Origin: Salipiger abyssi
Lineage (GTDB): Bacteria; Pseudomonadota; Alphaproteobacteria; Rhodobacterales; Rhodobacteraceae
DNA length: 64,000 bases
Assembly: GCF_001975705.1 (NCBI RefSeq)
Contig: NZ_CP015093.1
Location: 1,612,001 to 1,676,000 of the forward strand
Direction: 5' to 3'
Shown: piece by piece, positions 7,575 through 16,484 of the stretch
How the letters are laid out: each line of letters begins with the position of its first letter
Numbering within the stretch: position 1 is the stretch's first letter
Notes under the pieces: model-generated
Database searches by the model: none
The model's input: the letters and a program-made list of their open reading frames with translations, nothing else
Told to the model about the DNA's origin: nothing
Program-made: the position numbers and the translations under genes

Positions 7575-9121
7575 TTACGCCAGCCACCACCGTTCGGCAA
7601 AGCGCGCATTGTCCATCGCCCAGAGATTGCCCAGCGCCGCCGGCGTGGCGATACGCTCGCTGACCGCCTGAAGGTGATTGGCAAAGACCGGCACCAGAAG
7701 CCCGCCCTCATCGCGCAGGATCTGCTGCATCTCGCCGTAAAGCGCCCGACGCCGCGTGCCGTCGAGCTCCGAACGCGCCTCGCCCAGCAGGGCCTGAAAG
7801 CGCGGGCTCTGCTCCATGCCCCATTGCGTCTCGTTCCAGGGCGCGCCGTGCTGGAGCGCGGTGGAGAACATCCAGTCTTCGGTCACCCGCCCGGACCAGG
7901 CGCAGGCGCAAAAGGGCCGCTGGCGCCAGACCTGCGACCAGTAGCCCTCGGCGGGCTCTGCCGTCACCGCGATCTCGATCCCCGCCGCGCGGGCCGCATC
8001 GCGAAAAAGCGCGGCGGCCTCGGGCGCGCCCTCAAAGGCAGCCTCGGAGACCGACAGGGGCAGCGTCAGCGACGAGAGCCCGGCCTTGCGCAGATGATGG
8101 CGGGCGCGGTCCGGATCGTAGGGCGGCGGGGTGAGATCGGCTGTGTAGTGATTGGCGGGGCCAAGCGGGCTGTCGGCGCCGATGCGCCCGTGACCCAGCA
8201 ACACCCGATCGAGGATCGCCTGCCGGTCGATGGCGTGTTTCAGCGCCTGCCGGAGGTGCAGCGCATCGAAAGGCGCGGTCGCGCTCTGCATGGCGAAACC
8301 GTAATAGGCATTGCCCGGCACGTCCTGCAAACGCAGCCCCGGCGCGCCGTGCAGCCGCGCCGCGCGCTGCGGTGCCACGCGGTTGATCGCATCCACCTGA
8401 CCCGAGCGCAGTGCCGCCACCCGCGCGGCGCCGTCGTTCATCGCGTGGAATTCCAGGGTGTCGAACCAGCCCGCCTGCCCGTCCTTGTAATGCCCGGCCA
8501 CCCGCTTGCCGAGAAACCGCACGCCCGGCTCGAAATGCTCGACGCGGTAGAGCCCGGTGCCGATGCCGCGCGCCATTGCCTCCTCGATCTGCCCGGCGGG
8601 GTAGATCAGCAGGTGAAAATCGGCGAGCAGATAGGGAAAATCGGCGTTGCCCGCCGACAGCGTGAACCGGATACGATGATCCGAGAGCCGCTCCATCTGC
8701 GCGATGGAGGCCACAAGCGGGCGCGCGCCCGAGGCGGCTTTCGGGTCGAGATGCAGGCGCAGCGAGGCGATCACGTCCTCGGCCACGAAGGGTTTGCCGT
8801 TGTGGAACCGCACGCCCTCGCGCAGCGTCACCGTCCAGATCCGCGCATCGGCGCTGGCCTGCCAGCCGGTCGCCAGCTCGCCACGCAGCGAACCATCTGC
8901 GGCGACCTCGGTCAGCGTGTCGAACACCGCGCCCTGCCCGGCGGCGATCATGAAGAAATCCGCGTGCTGCCGCGCGTCCCAGCTGTCGGAGCGATGCGCC
9001 CCGCCCAGCCCCGCGCGCAGCGTGCCCCCGCCCGCGCCGGAGCGGCGGCAAGACCCGACCCGCCCAGCACCGCGGCGGCGAGAGCGGATTGGATCAGTCG
9101 GCGGCGGTGAAAGGCCGTCAT
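7575..9121 (-). pseudogene. peptide-type ABC substrate-binding protein, frameshifted at signal peptide
   Basis: A family-5 (dipeptide/oligopeptide/nickel type) solute-binding protein. The body is intact from about 9025 to 7575 and reads TLRAGLGGAHRSDSWDARQH, then FDTLTEV and the usual W-T-x-x-L-R-x-G-V-x-F-H-x-G-K-P-F motif. A signal peptide from the ATG at 9121 (MTAFHRRRLIQSALAAAVLG, ending APARA, twin-arginine-like) is in a different frame. The frames join if one base is added to the run of five C at 9025-9029. In frame, the first ATG after the shift (8951) would give a leaderless protein of 458 residues. The cause is either a real inactivating frameshift or a homopolymer sequencing error. 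No permease or ATPase genes adjoin it. Confidence 0.75.
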
Positions 9122-9202
9122 GGCAGTTGCTTACCCGTCACGTTGCGGCGGACTCGCCGCCGGTGTCTCTCTGTCCTGCCCAGTATCGCCGGCAAAGCGA
9201 CG

Positions 9203-9580
9203 TCAGGCAATGAGGCGATGCTCCGCCTCGGCGTCCAGGCATTCTATGTGCAGATGCGTGCATCCCAAAGCAAACCGTCTGTTGACCTCGCGGCAGGTCT
9301 CCTCCAGCAGATCCAGCGCCGCCTCCCTGAGCTCTGGCATCACCAGAAGATCCAGACGCAGCACCCGCTCCTTCATCAGACCGTCGACATCGTAGGGGCC
9401 TTCTTCCTTCTGCCCGTCCGGCGCCCAATACCCTGTGGCAAAGCTCACCGTCAGCCCGCCGAAATCCCGCGATATCGGCAGGGCGATGGCATCCGCCGCC
9501 TCGCCCAGCCTATCAGAGCCGCTGCCCATAAGGACGACGATCCGGCAGCGCCGCGCATCGGGGATCTGTTCTGCTGTCAT
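9203..9580 (-). CDS. unrecognised 125-residue protein coupled to membrane partner
   Basis: Second gene of a pair: its ATG (9578-9580) directly abuts the TAG of the 430-residue membrane gene, giving TAGATG, so translation is probably coupled. It has no signal peptide or membrane segment. The segment FGGLTVSFATGYWAPDGQ recalls the core of DUF3574-type small alpha/beta proteins, a weak likeness. It ends with a Cys-His-rich stretch (GCTHLHIECLDAEAEH). Function unknown; cytosolic location inferred. Confidence 0.7.
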   Translation of the reverse strand: MTAEQIPDARRCRIVVLMGSGSDRLGEAADAIALPISRDFGGLTVSFATGYWAPDGQKEEGPYDVDGLMKERVLRLDLLVMPELREAALDLLEETCREVNRRFALGCTHLHIECLDAEAEHRLIA

Positions 9581-10873
9581 CTATTTCTCGCTCAGATAGG
9601 TGATCAGCATGAGCAAGAGCAGGATGCCGACCGCAAAGTAAAGCACCATGTCCGGCGACCGGTCCTGAAACATGTCGAGCAGCCCCACGACATCGTCCGG
9701 CCCCTGTGTGCGGGCCTCATTGACCATCACCAGCGCCAGATCGAACAGCGAGAGGCCACCGATCACCGCGACAAAGCTTTTCAGAATGCGGGTCTGAGCC
9801 AGTTGGCGCGCCCGGTAATAGCGGTCGATCTGCTTGCGCAGGAGCGCCGCCCAGCCGCGCACATTCTCAAATTGCAGCTCGCTCTCCCACGATTTGTGGA
9901 TATAGCGCGCAAGCTGCCGCCGGACCCCCTGAAGACCGTAAAGCGCCCGCTCGTGCTGGAGCCGGACAAAATCCAGATGGTCGAGCTTGCGCTCCAGCGT
10001 GCCGAGAATCTGCCGCCGGATATCGCGCTCGCCGGCATGTTCCAGCACCCGGACCTCGGCAAGCAGGATGGTCTGGTAGCGCGACAGCAGCGTCGCGTAG
10101 AACTGGCAGAGGCTCATGCTCCGCATCCAGTCCTCGGTAAAGCGCTCCATGGCGGAGCCGGCGACCGAAAACAGGCTGTTGCCGGATCCGACCCAGGCGC
10201 GGGCACCGTCGAGATCCTCGGCCTCCGGCGGCAACCCGCCGAGCTTCGAGACCAGCGGATCGCCGGGCGCCGCGTCGTCTGCCACGATCACCGAGCGTGC
10301 CGTCCAGACCGGGCTGTCGGGCAACTCCGATACCGGCGTGTAGACCGAATACTCGTCGGGCGCGCGCAGCACCTTCATCGCGCCGCCGTCATTGGCCAGC
10401 TCGCGCTGAAGCGTGTCGAGACAGTGGTGAATATGCCTGCGAAAGAGCCGCTTCGTCGCGCCGGTCAGCGCATCGTCGAATTCGGAGCTCGGGCAATCGA
10501 GCCGGTCGGTCGCCCATTCGACGAACAGCACCCCGATGCAGTCGTCGTAGAAATGCAGCTCGGCGGAGAGCGCGCGAAACACCTGATCGCCGCGCGTGAC
10601 CTCGACCCCGTCGCCGGTTTTCAGCCGCAGGATCACCGTGGGCTGAAAGAACACCGGCAACGCGTCGTGCCGTACCGTGCCATAGCCGAAGGGCCAGTCG
10701 GGAAAATCCACCTCGAACCACTCCGTCACCGGCGCGATCTTGCGGATCGCGGTGACCAGCCGCGCGCTTTCCTCGCGCGTGCGTCCCAGACTGTAGAAGT
10801 TCAGAGAGCTTTCGAAGGGCGACACCGTAAAGAGCCGCGCCCGTCGCATCCCGCATCCGGTTTCGGCCGTCAT
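9581..10873 (-). CDS. unrecognised membrane protein with long helical region and two C-terminal TM segments
   Basis: 430 residues. The first about 270 look like a soluble cytosolic domain (PFESSLNFYSLGRTREES, and a GDQVFRALSAELHFYDDCIG strand region). A long helical, coiled-coil-like stretch rich in Arg, Leu and Gln follows (about 270-360), then two hydrophobic segments (FVAVIGGLSLFDLALVMV and VLYFAVGILLLLMLITYL) separated by a short acidic loop. The layout resembles CorA-type proteins, but no GMN signature is present, so I do not call it a Mg channel. It is coupled to the 125-residue gene downstream. Confidence 0.7.
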   Translation of the reverse strand: MTAETGCGMRRARLFTVSPFESSLNFYSLGRTREESARLVTAIRKIAPVTEWFEVDFPDWPFGYGTVRHDALPVFFQPTVILRLKTGDGVEVTRGDQVFRALSAELHFYDDCIGVLFVEWATDRLDCPSSEFDDALTGATKRLFRRHIHHCLDTLQRELANDGGAMKVLRAPDEYSVYTPVSELPDSPVWTARSVIVADDAAPGDPLVSKLGGLPPEAEDLDGARAWVGSGNSLFSVAGSAMERFTEDWMRSMSLCQFYATLLSRYQTILLAEVRVLEHAGERDIRRQILGTLERKLDHLDFVRLQHERALYGLQGVRRQLARYIHKSWESELQFENVRGWAALLRKQIDRYYRARQLAQTRILKSFVAVIGGLSLFDLALVMVNEARTQGPDDVVGLLDMFQDRSPDMVLYFAVGILLLLMLITYLSEK

Positions 10874-10914
10874 GTCGCTGCGTCCCCTCCAGATCCGGCG
10901 CCGTCCGCGACAGA

Positions 10915-11913
10915 CTAGATGCCGGAATTCTCCTGTAAACCCTCCTGCCCGGCGATCCTGTCCATGGCGCGCACCAGTTCGGCGCTGATGCCCGGTTCCG
11001 ACAGGGCATGCCCGGCATTGCGGATCATCCGCAGATCCGCCTCGGGCCAGGCCTGCGCCAGCTCCCAGGCGCGCTGCGGCGGGCAGATCATGTCGTAGCG
11101 ACCCTGCACGATCACCCCGGGGATGCCGTGCAGCCGGTCGACATTCTTGAGGATCCAGCCATCCTCTTCGAGAAAGCCGTCATTGACGAAATAATGGTTC
11201 TCAAGCCGCGCAAAGGCGCGCGCGTAATCTCCCGGCGCCTCGCCGCCCGAACCGCTGGAATAGACCGACGCGAGCGCGTTTTCCCAAGCAGACCAGGCGC
11301 GGGCAAAGCGCGTCTCGTCCTGGAGATCGCCGGAAAACAGCCGCCGGTGATAGGCGCCGATCAGATCGCCGTGTTCCTCCGCCGGAATGAGATCGGTGAA
11401 GCGCGCCCAGGGCTCGGGCCAGAATTGCCCGGCGCCGCCGCCATAGAACCAGTCGAGCTCGGTCCGGGTCATCATGAAGACCCCGCGCAGCACCAACTGG
11501 CGCACGCGCTCGGGGTGGCTGATGGCATAGACCAGCGCCAGCGTCGCACCCCAACTGCCACCGAAGACGATGAACTGCTCGATGCCCAGCGTCTCGCGGA
11601 TGCGCTCGATATCGGCCACCAGATGCCAGGTGGTGTTGTCGGTGACGCTGGCATGGGGCCGCGAGCGCCCGCAGCCGCGCTGATCGAAGAGCACCACGCG
11701 GAACACGCGCGGATCGAAATAGCGCCGCATCGCCGGCGAGCAGCCGCCCCCCGGCCCGCCATGCAGCACCACGACGGGGATGCCCTGCGGGTTGCCGCAT
11801 TGTTCCATATAGATCTTGTGCCCGTCGCCCATGTCGATCATGCGTTGATCGAACGGGTCGATGGGCGGGTAGAGATACTGCACTGCGCGCTTTTGGCCCG
11901 GGAATTTGTCCAT
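10915..11913 (-). CDS. pip: proline iminopeptidase
   Basis: An alpha/beta-hydrolase aminopeptidase of family S33 that releases N-terminal proline from peptides in the cytosol. The 332-residue product has the oxyanion motif HGGPGGG at 51-57 and the nucleophile Ser120 in GGSWGATLAL. FDQRGCGRS and a late RNAGHALSEPG (catalytic His) complete the set. I chose MDKFPGQKRAVQYLYPPIDP at 11913 because family members begin here; the longer upstream open frame reads into the ubiG promoter region. It is divergent from ubiG with 52 bases between. Confidence 0.93.
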   Translation of the reverse strand: MDKFPGQKRAVQYLYPPIDPFDQRMIDMGDGHKIYMEQCGNPQGIPVVVLHGGPGGGCSPAMRRYFDPRVFRVVLFDQRGCGRSRPHASVTDNTTWHLVADIERIRETLGIEQFIVFGGSWGATLALVYAISHPERVRQLVLRGVFMMTRTELDWFYGGGAGQFWPEPWARFTDLIPAEEHGDLIGAYHRRLFSGDLQDETRFARAWSAWENALASVYSSGSGGEAPGDYARAFARLENHYFVNDGFLEEDGWILKNVDRLHGIPGVIVQGRYDMICPPQRAWELAQAWPEADLRMIRNAGHALSEPGISAELVRAMDRIAGQEGLQENSGI

Positions 11914-11965
11914 GATCCATCTATATTGGCATGGAAACCCAAATGACCATGGGGAAAAGTGACAG

Positions 11966-12712
11966 ATGACCGTGACAATCGACCCCTCCGAAATCGCCAA
12001 GTTCGAGGCCATGGCCGCCGAATGGTGGGATCCGAACGGCAAGTTCAAGCCGCTGCACATGATGAATCCGGTGCGGCTCGACTATCTCACCACCCAGATC
12101 GCCGGCGAATACGGGCGCGACCTGTCGCAGCCCGAACCCTTTGCCGGTTTGCGCATTCTCGATATCGGCTGCGGCGGCGGGCTGCTTTGCGAACCGATGG
12201 CGCGGCTCGGGGCCGAGGTGGTGGGCGTGGATGCCGCCGAGCGCAATATTCCGGTGGCGATGACCCATGCGGCGCAGTCGGGGCTCGAGATCGACTATCG
12301 CCACACCACCGCCGAGGCGCTGGCAGAGAGCGGCGAGCGCTTCGACGTGGTGATCAATATGGAGGTGGTCGAGCATGTGGCCGATCCGCTGGCCTATCTC
12401 ACCGCCTGCCGGCAGCTTTTGAAACCGGGCGGGCTGCACCTGTGTTCAACGCTCAACCGCAACCCCAAGAGCTTTGCCATGGCCATCGTCGGCGCGGAAT
12501 ACGTCATGCGCTGGCTGCCCAAGGGCACGCATGACTGGTCGAAATTCATCACCCCGGACGAGCTTTACAAGCTGCTGAGCGAGGCCGGGCTGGAGCCGGT
12601 GGACCGCAAGGGCTTTGTCTTCAACCCGGTGAGCTGGTCGTGGAAGATCTCCGACCGCGACCTGTCGGTGAACTATGTGACGGCGGCGCTGAACCCGGAG
12701 GTCTCCGCATGA
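11966..12712 (+). CDS. ubiG: ubiquinone biosynthesis O-methyltransferase UbiG
   Basis: SAM-dependent methylase that performs both O-methylations of ubiquinone synthesis. The 248-residue protein has the SAM motif LDIGCGGG at 65-72 and the family-specific N-terminus with [27 protein letters not shown] is the post-I acidic region. Length agrees with E. coli UbiG (240). Its stop overlaps the start of the YciI-like gene in ATGA, so the two form an operon. Confidence 0.95.
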   Translation: MTVTIDPSEIAKFEAMAAEWWDPNGKFKPLHMMNPVRLDYLTTQIAGEYGRDLSQPEPFAGLRILDIGCGGGLLCEPMARLGAEVVGVDAAERNIPVAMTHAAQSGLEIDYRHTTAEALAESGERFDVVINMEVVEHVADPLAYLTACRQLLKPGGLHLCSTLNRNPKSFAMAIVGAEYVMRWLPKGTHDWSKFITPDELYKLLSEAGLEPVDRKGFVFNPVSWSWKISDRDLSVNYVTAALNPEVSA

Positions 12713-13008
12713 GTCTGATTCCCGAGGGGCATAGCCTCTTCGTCATCGACATCACCTATGCGGTGCCGTTCGAGCAGATCGAGCCGGTGCTGGCGCCGCA
12801 TATGGACTTCGTGAAGAAAGGCTATGCCGAGGGGCATTTCCTGATGTCGGGCCCGAAAAACCCGCGCAGCGGCGGGGTGGTGATCGCCATGGGCACCTCG
12901 AAGGCCGAAATCGAGGCGCTGATGGCGCAGGATCCCTTTGCCCTGGAGGGCGTGGTGACGATGGAAATCACCGAGTTTTCGGCGTCGAACCGGGGGCCGG
13001 GGCTGTAA
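12709..13008 (+). CDS. YciI-like protein
   Basis: A 99-residue protein with a ferredoxin-like alpha/beta pattern: [39 protein letters not shown], then [16 protein letters not shown]. The His and the SGP stretch correspond to the conserved YciI-family positions. The biochemical role of the family is unsettled. Coupled to ubiG by a 4-base overlap. Confidence 0.85.
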   Translation: MSLIPEGHSLFVIDITYAVPFEQIEPVLAPHMDFVKKGYAEGHFLMSGPKNPRSGGVVIAMGTSKAEIEALMAQDPFALEGVVTMEITEFSASNRGPGL

Positions 13009-13065
13009 GCCGCGCCCAGACTTTTACCGGCACAGGCAGGCTTTGCCGCAAGGATCTGACGAAAA

Positions 13066-13100
13066 CGCCCGCGCGATATGTCACCGATATCTTGCGGGCG
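13066..13100 (+). promoter_or_regulatory. hairpin in the ABC-F gene leader
   Basis: CGCCCGC (13066-13072) pairs with GCGGGCG (13094-13100), and inside it GATAT pairs with ATATC around a short loop. It lies 110 bases before the ABC-F start and 52 before the candidate leader ORF. No T run follows, so it is not a simple terminator. It may be the terminator-like end of the ubiG operon or part of a regulated leader. Confidence 0.4.
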
Positions 13101-13151
13101 GGCTGCACGACACCTATCTCCGTTGCAGCCAAGTACAGGGATGCACTGAAC

Positions 13152-13256
13152 ATGGACAAGATTCTCGCCGCCTTCACCCTTCCGGTCCCGCTGCGAGAAG
13201 TCCTGCCCCATGCCTGCATCCGTTTCCCTGTCCAACCTGAGCTACTCCACGCCTGA
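13152..13256 (+). CDS. possible 34-residue leader peptide overlapping ABC-F start
   Basis: An ATG at 13152 opens a 34-codon frame (MDKILAAFTLPVPLREVLPH, ending PELLHA) that runs across the start codon of the ABC-F gene in another frame and stops at 13254-13256. Its own ribosome binding site is weak. The ABC-F gene likewise has only GAGAAG at long spacing before its ATG, which is compatible with dependence on translation of an upstream frame. Short upstream ORFs are known regulators of some antibiotic-responsive ABC-F genes; here it is inference. Confidence 0.3.
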   Translation: MDKILAAFTLPVPLREVLPHACIRFPVQPELLHA

Positions 13257-14793
13257 CGGCACATCGCTTTTCTCCGATCTCAACCTGACATTCGGCCCCG
13301 AACGCACCGGCGTCGTCGGGCTGAACGGCGCCGGAAAAAGCACGCTTCTGCGTCTGATCGCCGGCGAGCTGCAACCCGCGTCAGGGCAGCTCAGCCTGCG
13401 CGGCGCCGTTGCCCTGATGCGCCAGGACGCGATGGAGACCGCGGGCGAAACCGTTGCCGATCTCTTCGGCGTCGGTCCCGCCCTCGATTTGCTTGACCGC
13501 GCCGAGGCCGGCGAGGCAACCGCCGGAGAGCTGGCCGGGGCCGACTGGACCCTGCCTGCCCGGATCGAGTCGGCGCTTGCGCGCTGCGGCCTCGTGGCCA
13601 GGCCGCAGACCGCGCTTGCAACCCTGTCCGGAGGCCAGCGCAGCCGGGCGGCGCTGGCAGCGCTGATCCTGGCGGAACCCGATATCCTGCTGCTGGACGA
13701 ACCCACCAACAATCTCGACCGCGAGGGGCGCCGGGCGGTGATCGACCTTCTGCGCGGCTGGAACGGAACGGTGATCGTCGCCAGCCACGATCGCGAGGTT
13801 CTCGAAGAGATGCATGCGATCGTCGAGCTCACCTCGCTCGGCGCGACCCGCTATGGCGGCAACTACACCGCGTACCGGCAACAGAAGGCCATCGAACGCG
13901 ACGCCGCCGCGCATAGCCTCGCCCATGCCGAAAAGGCCCGGAACGAGGCGGCGCGCCGGGCGCAACAGGCGGCGGAGCGCAAGGCCCGCAAGGATGGTGC
14001 GGGGCACAGGGCCCGGGCGGAGGGCAGTCAGGCGAAAGCGCTTCTGGATTTCGCCAAGGGCCGGGCCGAGGCATCGGGGGGCGCCGGCGCGCGTCTTCGC
14101 GAAGCGCGGCGCGATGCGGCGGAGCTTGCGCTCTTCGCCGCCCGCGAACAGGTCGAGGTGCTGACTCCGCTCCACATGGAGCTTGCCCCGACCGGCCTGC
14201 CCGCCGGCAGGACCGTGCTGCGGCTGGACCATGTGACCGGCGGATACGACCCGGAGCGGCCCGCCATCCGCGACAGGTCGCTTACGGTCACCGGACCGGA
14301 GCGCATCGTCATCGAAGGGCCGAACGGCAGCGGAAAGACCACCCTGCTCAAGCTGATCACCGGCCAGCTCCGCCCCCTCAGCGGACAGGTGGACCTGCCG
14401 GTCTCCTGGGCGTTTCTGGATCAGCATGTCGGATTGCTCGAGCCCGGATTAACCCTGCGCGAAAACTTCCTGCGCATAACCCCTGCCGCGAATGAACATA
14501 TGGCACATGCGGCCCTTGCCCGCTTCGGGTTCCGCGCCGGCGATGCGCTGCGCCGCGTGGCCGCGCTGAGCGGAGGGGAACGCCTGCGCGGCGGTCTTGC
14601 CTGCGCACTGGGCGGCACGCCGCCGCCAAGCCTGCTGATCCTCGACGAACCGACCAATCACCTCGATCTCGATGGCATAGACGCGCTGGAATCGGCGCTG
14701 GCGGCCTATGACGGCGCCGTGCTGGTGGTCAGCCACGATCAGGCGTTTCTGAGCGCCATCGCGCCCGAACGGGTCATCCAGATGCAGGTCTGA
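13210..14793 (+). CDS. ABC-F family ATP-binding protein
   Basis: 527 residues with two ABC domains and no membrane segments: Walker A GLNGAGKST (37-45) and GPNGSGKTT (about 370-378), signatures LSGGQRSR and LSGGERLRG, and Walker B LLLDEPTNNLD and LILDEPTNHLD. A highly charged linker (KARNEAARRAQQAAERKARK) sits between the domains. ABC-F proteins act on the ribosome as translation factors or antibiotic-protection proteins. It resembles the Uup/YheS-like branch generally; the target antibiotic, if any, cannot be told. The gene stands alone. Confidence 0.9.
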   Translation: MPASVSLSNLSYSTPDGTSLFSDLNLTFGPERTGVVGLNGAGKSTLLRLIAGELQPASGQLSLRGAVALMRQDAMETAGETVADLFGVGPALDLLDRAEAGEATAGELAGADWTLPARIESALARCGLVARPQTALATLSGGQRSRAALAALILAEPDILLLDEPTNNLDREGRRAVIDLLRGWNGTVIVASHDREVLEEMHAIVELTSLGATRYGGNYTAYRQQKAIERDAAAHSLAHAEKARNEAARRAQQAAERKARKDGAGHRARAEGSQAKALLDFAKGRAEASGGAGARLREARRDAAELALFAAREQVEVLTPLHMELAPTGLPAGRTVLRLDHVTGGYDPERPAIRDRSLTVTGPERIVIEGPNGSGKTTLLKLITGQLRPLSGQVDLPVSWAFLDQHVGLLEPGLTLRENFLRITPAANEHMAHAALARFGFRAGDALRRVAALSGGERLRGGLACALGGTPPPSLLILDEPTNHLDLDGIDALESALAAYDGAVLVVSHDQAFLSAIAPERVIQMQV

Positions 14794-14872
14794 TCCGCTG
14801 CCCGGCGCCAGCTCTCAAATCACCGCTGCCGGCAACGATCCGGAATTGACCGCAAGAGCGGCAGGGCGTCGG

Positions 14873-15046
14873 TCACTTGCCGCCGTCTCGTTCGATCCGG
14901 GCCTTGCGCAGCTGCTCGGTCTTGGCGTCGCGCTTGTGCTTTTCGTCGTCGAGAATTTGCCGGGCGGCGCGGGAGGTCTTGTCCATCACCGTTTCCGCGC
15001 GCGGCGCGGCGGGCTTGAACAAGGTATCTTTTGTGAGTTTCGCCAT
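14873..15046 (-). CDS. 57-residue small basic protein
   Basis: Reads MAKLTKDTLFKPAAPRAETV then a highly charged Lys/Arg/Asp helix to GGK. It has no signal peptide, no cysteines and no recognised domain. GGAGATTCTGAG precedes the ATG at workable distance. It follows cspA on the same strand, 207 bases away and beyond the likely cspA terminator, so it may have its own promoter. It looks like a conserved small cytosolic protein of unknown role. Confidence 0.65.
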   Translation of the reverse strand: MAKLTKDTLFKPAAPRAETVMDKTSRAARQILDDEKHKRDAKTEQLRKARIERDGGK

Positions 15047-15200
15047 CTCAGAATCTCCATTTCAGGTTGATCTTCAAGACTGCGCAACACTCGGGTCGCA
15101 TGCGATCTTGCGAGCGCTCGCGTCCGATATGGGGCAACCGGTGCCCCATCGGTTGCAGATATGACCGTTTCCCGGAAGACGGCGTCACATCTTGCAGAAA

Positions 15201-15230
15201 GGCGGGAGCAGTCCTCAGACAGCCCCCGCC
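15201..15230 (-). terminator. cspA terminator
   Basis: On the minus strand GGCGGGGGC pairs with GCTCCCGCC (one G-U pair) around a 12-base loop, followed by TTTCTGC. It lies about 24 bases after the cspA stop, the expected position. Confidence 0.7.
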
Positions 15231-15253
15231 CCGGTAGTCGGCTCGTCGCGGGC

Positions 15254-15460
15254 TTATGCCAGCGCGATATTGGTCGCCGATTCGCGACCGTCACGACCGC
15301 TTTCGAGGTCGAAGGTCACGGCCTGGCCGTCATCGAGCTGATGCAGACCGGCGCGCTCAAGCGCGGAAATGTGGACGAAAACGTCTTTCGAACCTTGCTC
15401 GGGGGCGATGAATCCGAAGCCTTTTTGGGCGTTGAACCATTTCACGGTGCCATTGGCCAT
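15254..15460 (-). CDS. cold shock protein, CspA family
   Basis: A 68-residue single cold-shock domain with RNP1 KGFGFI and RNP2 VFVH, an RNA chaperone that binds single-stranded nucleic acid in the cytosol. [20 protein letters not shown] is a textbook start. The upstream stretch 15461-15634 has no other gene and probably holds the promoter and a long 5' leader, as in many csp genes; no specific thermosensor was identified. Confidence 0.95.
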   Translation of the reverse strand: MANGTVKWFNAQKGFGFIAPEQGSKDVFVHISALERAGLHQLDDGQAVTFDLESGRDGRESATNIALA

Positions 15461-15634
15461 CGTGAGATCTCCTAGTTTTTTGCCGTCCGCAGGATGCGAC
15501 GACCGGGCTCAGTGTCGTCAAAGATCAACTGAGGCCGCTAGGAAACAGAAGTCGTAAGAAGAAGCTTAGCCCCTTCTGCGTAAAGTGAAAACGCCGTCAG
15601 CGCAAGGGCTAACGGTCAGGCGGTGCAAGACGGG

Positions 15635-16075
15635 CTATTCCGCCTCCAGCTTCAGCCGCAGCTCGCGCAGCACCGGCAGCGCGGCGCGGACCTTTTCTGC
15701 ACCCAGCTCGCCCACCATTTCCGAGATCACCGGCGTCATCGCCGCCAGCGCCGCCTCGCGGGCGCGTTTGCCGGCCGGGCTGATCGAGACCATCTTGCGC
15801 CGCGCATCGTCCCAGTCGGGGCGGATATGCACGTAGCCGGCGATCTCCAGCTTGGCCAGAGTGTTGGTCATCGCGCCCCGGGTGACGTGAAAGCTGCGCG
15901 CAAGCTGCGCGGGAGAGCGTTCGTCCTGCACCCGGGCGAGATGGTTCAGCACCGAGAAATGCGAAATCTCCATGCGGTCCGGCAGCACCCGCGTCAGCCG
16001 GTTCCGCAATAGCTGATCCGCCGTCAGCAGCTCGCTGAAGAGCGAGATCGCAAGCGCATTCTCAGGATTCGTCAT
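15635..16075 (-). CDS. MarR family transcriptional regulator
   Basis: 146 residues with a winged helix-turn-helix: ISHFSVLNHLARVQDERSPA, then LARSFHVTRGAMTNTLAKLE as the recognition region and the wing IRPDWDDARRKMVSISPAG, where the DxR pair is the MarR signature. Flanking helices would dimerise. The regulated genes and ligand are unknown; it follows grxC by 112 bases on the same strand and might regulate locally. Confidence 0.9.
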   Translation of the reverse strand: MTNPENALAISLFSELLTADQLLRNRLTRVLPDRMEISHFSVLNHLARVQDERSPAQLARSFHVTRGAMTNTLAKLEIAGYVHIRPDWDDARRKMVSISPAGKRAREAALAAMTPVISEMVGELGAEKVRAALPVLRELRLKLEAE

Positions 16076-16187
16076 GCCGGGCCGGTCGATGCCAAAGGGG
16101 TTTCACGGGGATGGGATCGGCACTTTCTGGACGCGGCGTCGCGCAAGGTCAACAAAAACCCTTGCCCGACCGCCGCTTGCCCCGGGC

Positions 16188-16445
16188 TCAGCCCGCCAGC
16201 AGCGCGTCGAGCTTGCCGGCGCGTTCCAGCGCATAGAGCTCGTCGCAGCCGCCCACATGGGTGGGGCCGACAAAGATCTGCGGCACGGTGCGACCGCCAT
16301 TCGCGCGCTGCACCATCTCGGGCCGGCGCGAGGGGTCTTCCATCACGTCGATCTCGGTGAACTCGGCGCCCTTGGACGTGAGCAGGCGTTTGGCGGCGTG
16401 GCAAAAGCCGCAATAGGGCGTGGTGTAGATTTCGATCGGTTGCAT
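16188..16445 (-). CDS. grxC: glutaredoxin 3
   Basis: An 85-residue dithiol glutaredoxin, a glutathione-dependent disulfide reductase of the cytosol. The active site is YCGFC (residues 10-14) within EIYTTPYCGFCHAAKRLL; the usual sequence is CPYC, so CGFC is a mild variant. TVPQIFVG (cis-Pro) and GGCDELYAL (glutathione binding) are conserved. It lies 39 bases downstream of the comF-like gene and is likely co-transcribed with it. Confidence 0.92.
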   Translation of the reverse strand: MQPIEIYTTPYCGFCHAAKRLLTSKGAEFTEIDVMEDPSRRPEMVQRANGGRTVPQIFVGPTHVGGCDELYALERAGKLDALLAG

Positions 16446-16484
16446 CTTGGGTCCCTTCGGGAAGTTCGGGGCATTTGAAGGGAT

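Noticed and set aside
7449..9110. 553-codon plus-strand frame opposite the peptide-binding protein
   Set aside because: Composition is shadow-like and the minus strand holds a recognisable family-5 binding protein.
9581..10873. CorA magnesium channel
   Set aside because: The two C-terminal spans and helical stalk are similar, but the GMN signature loop is missing.
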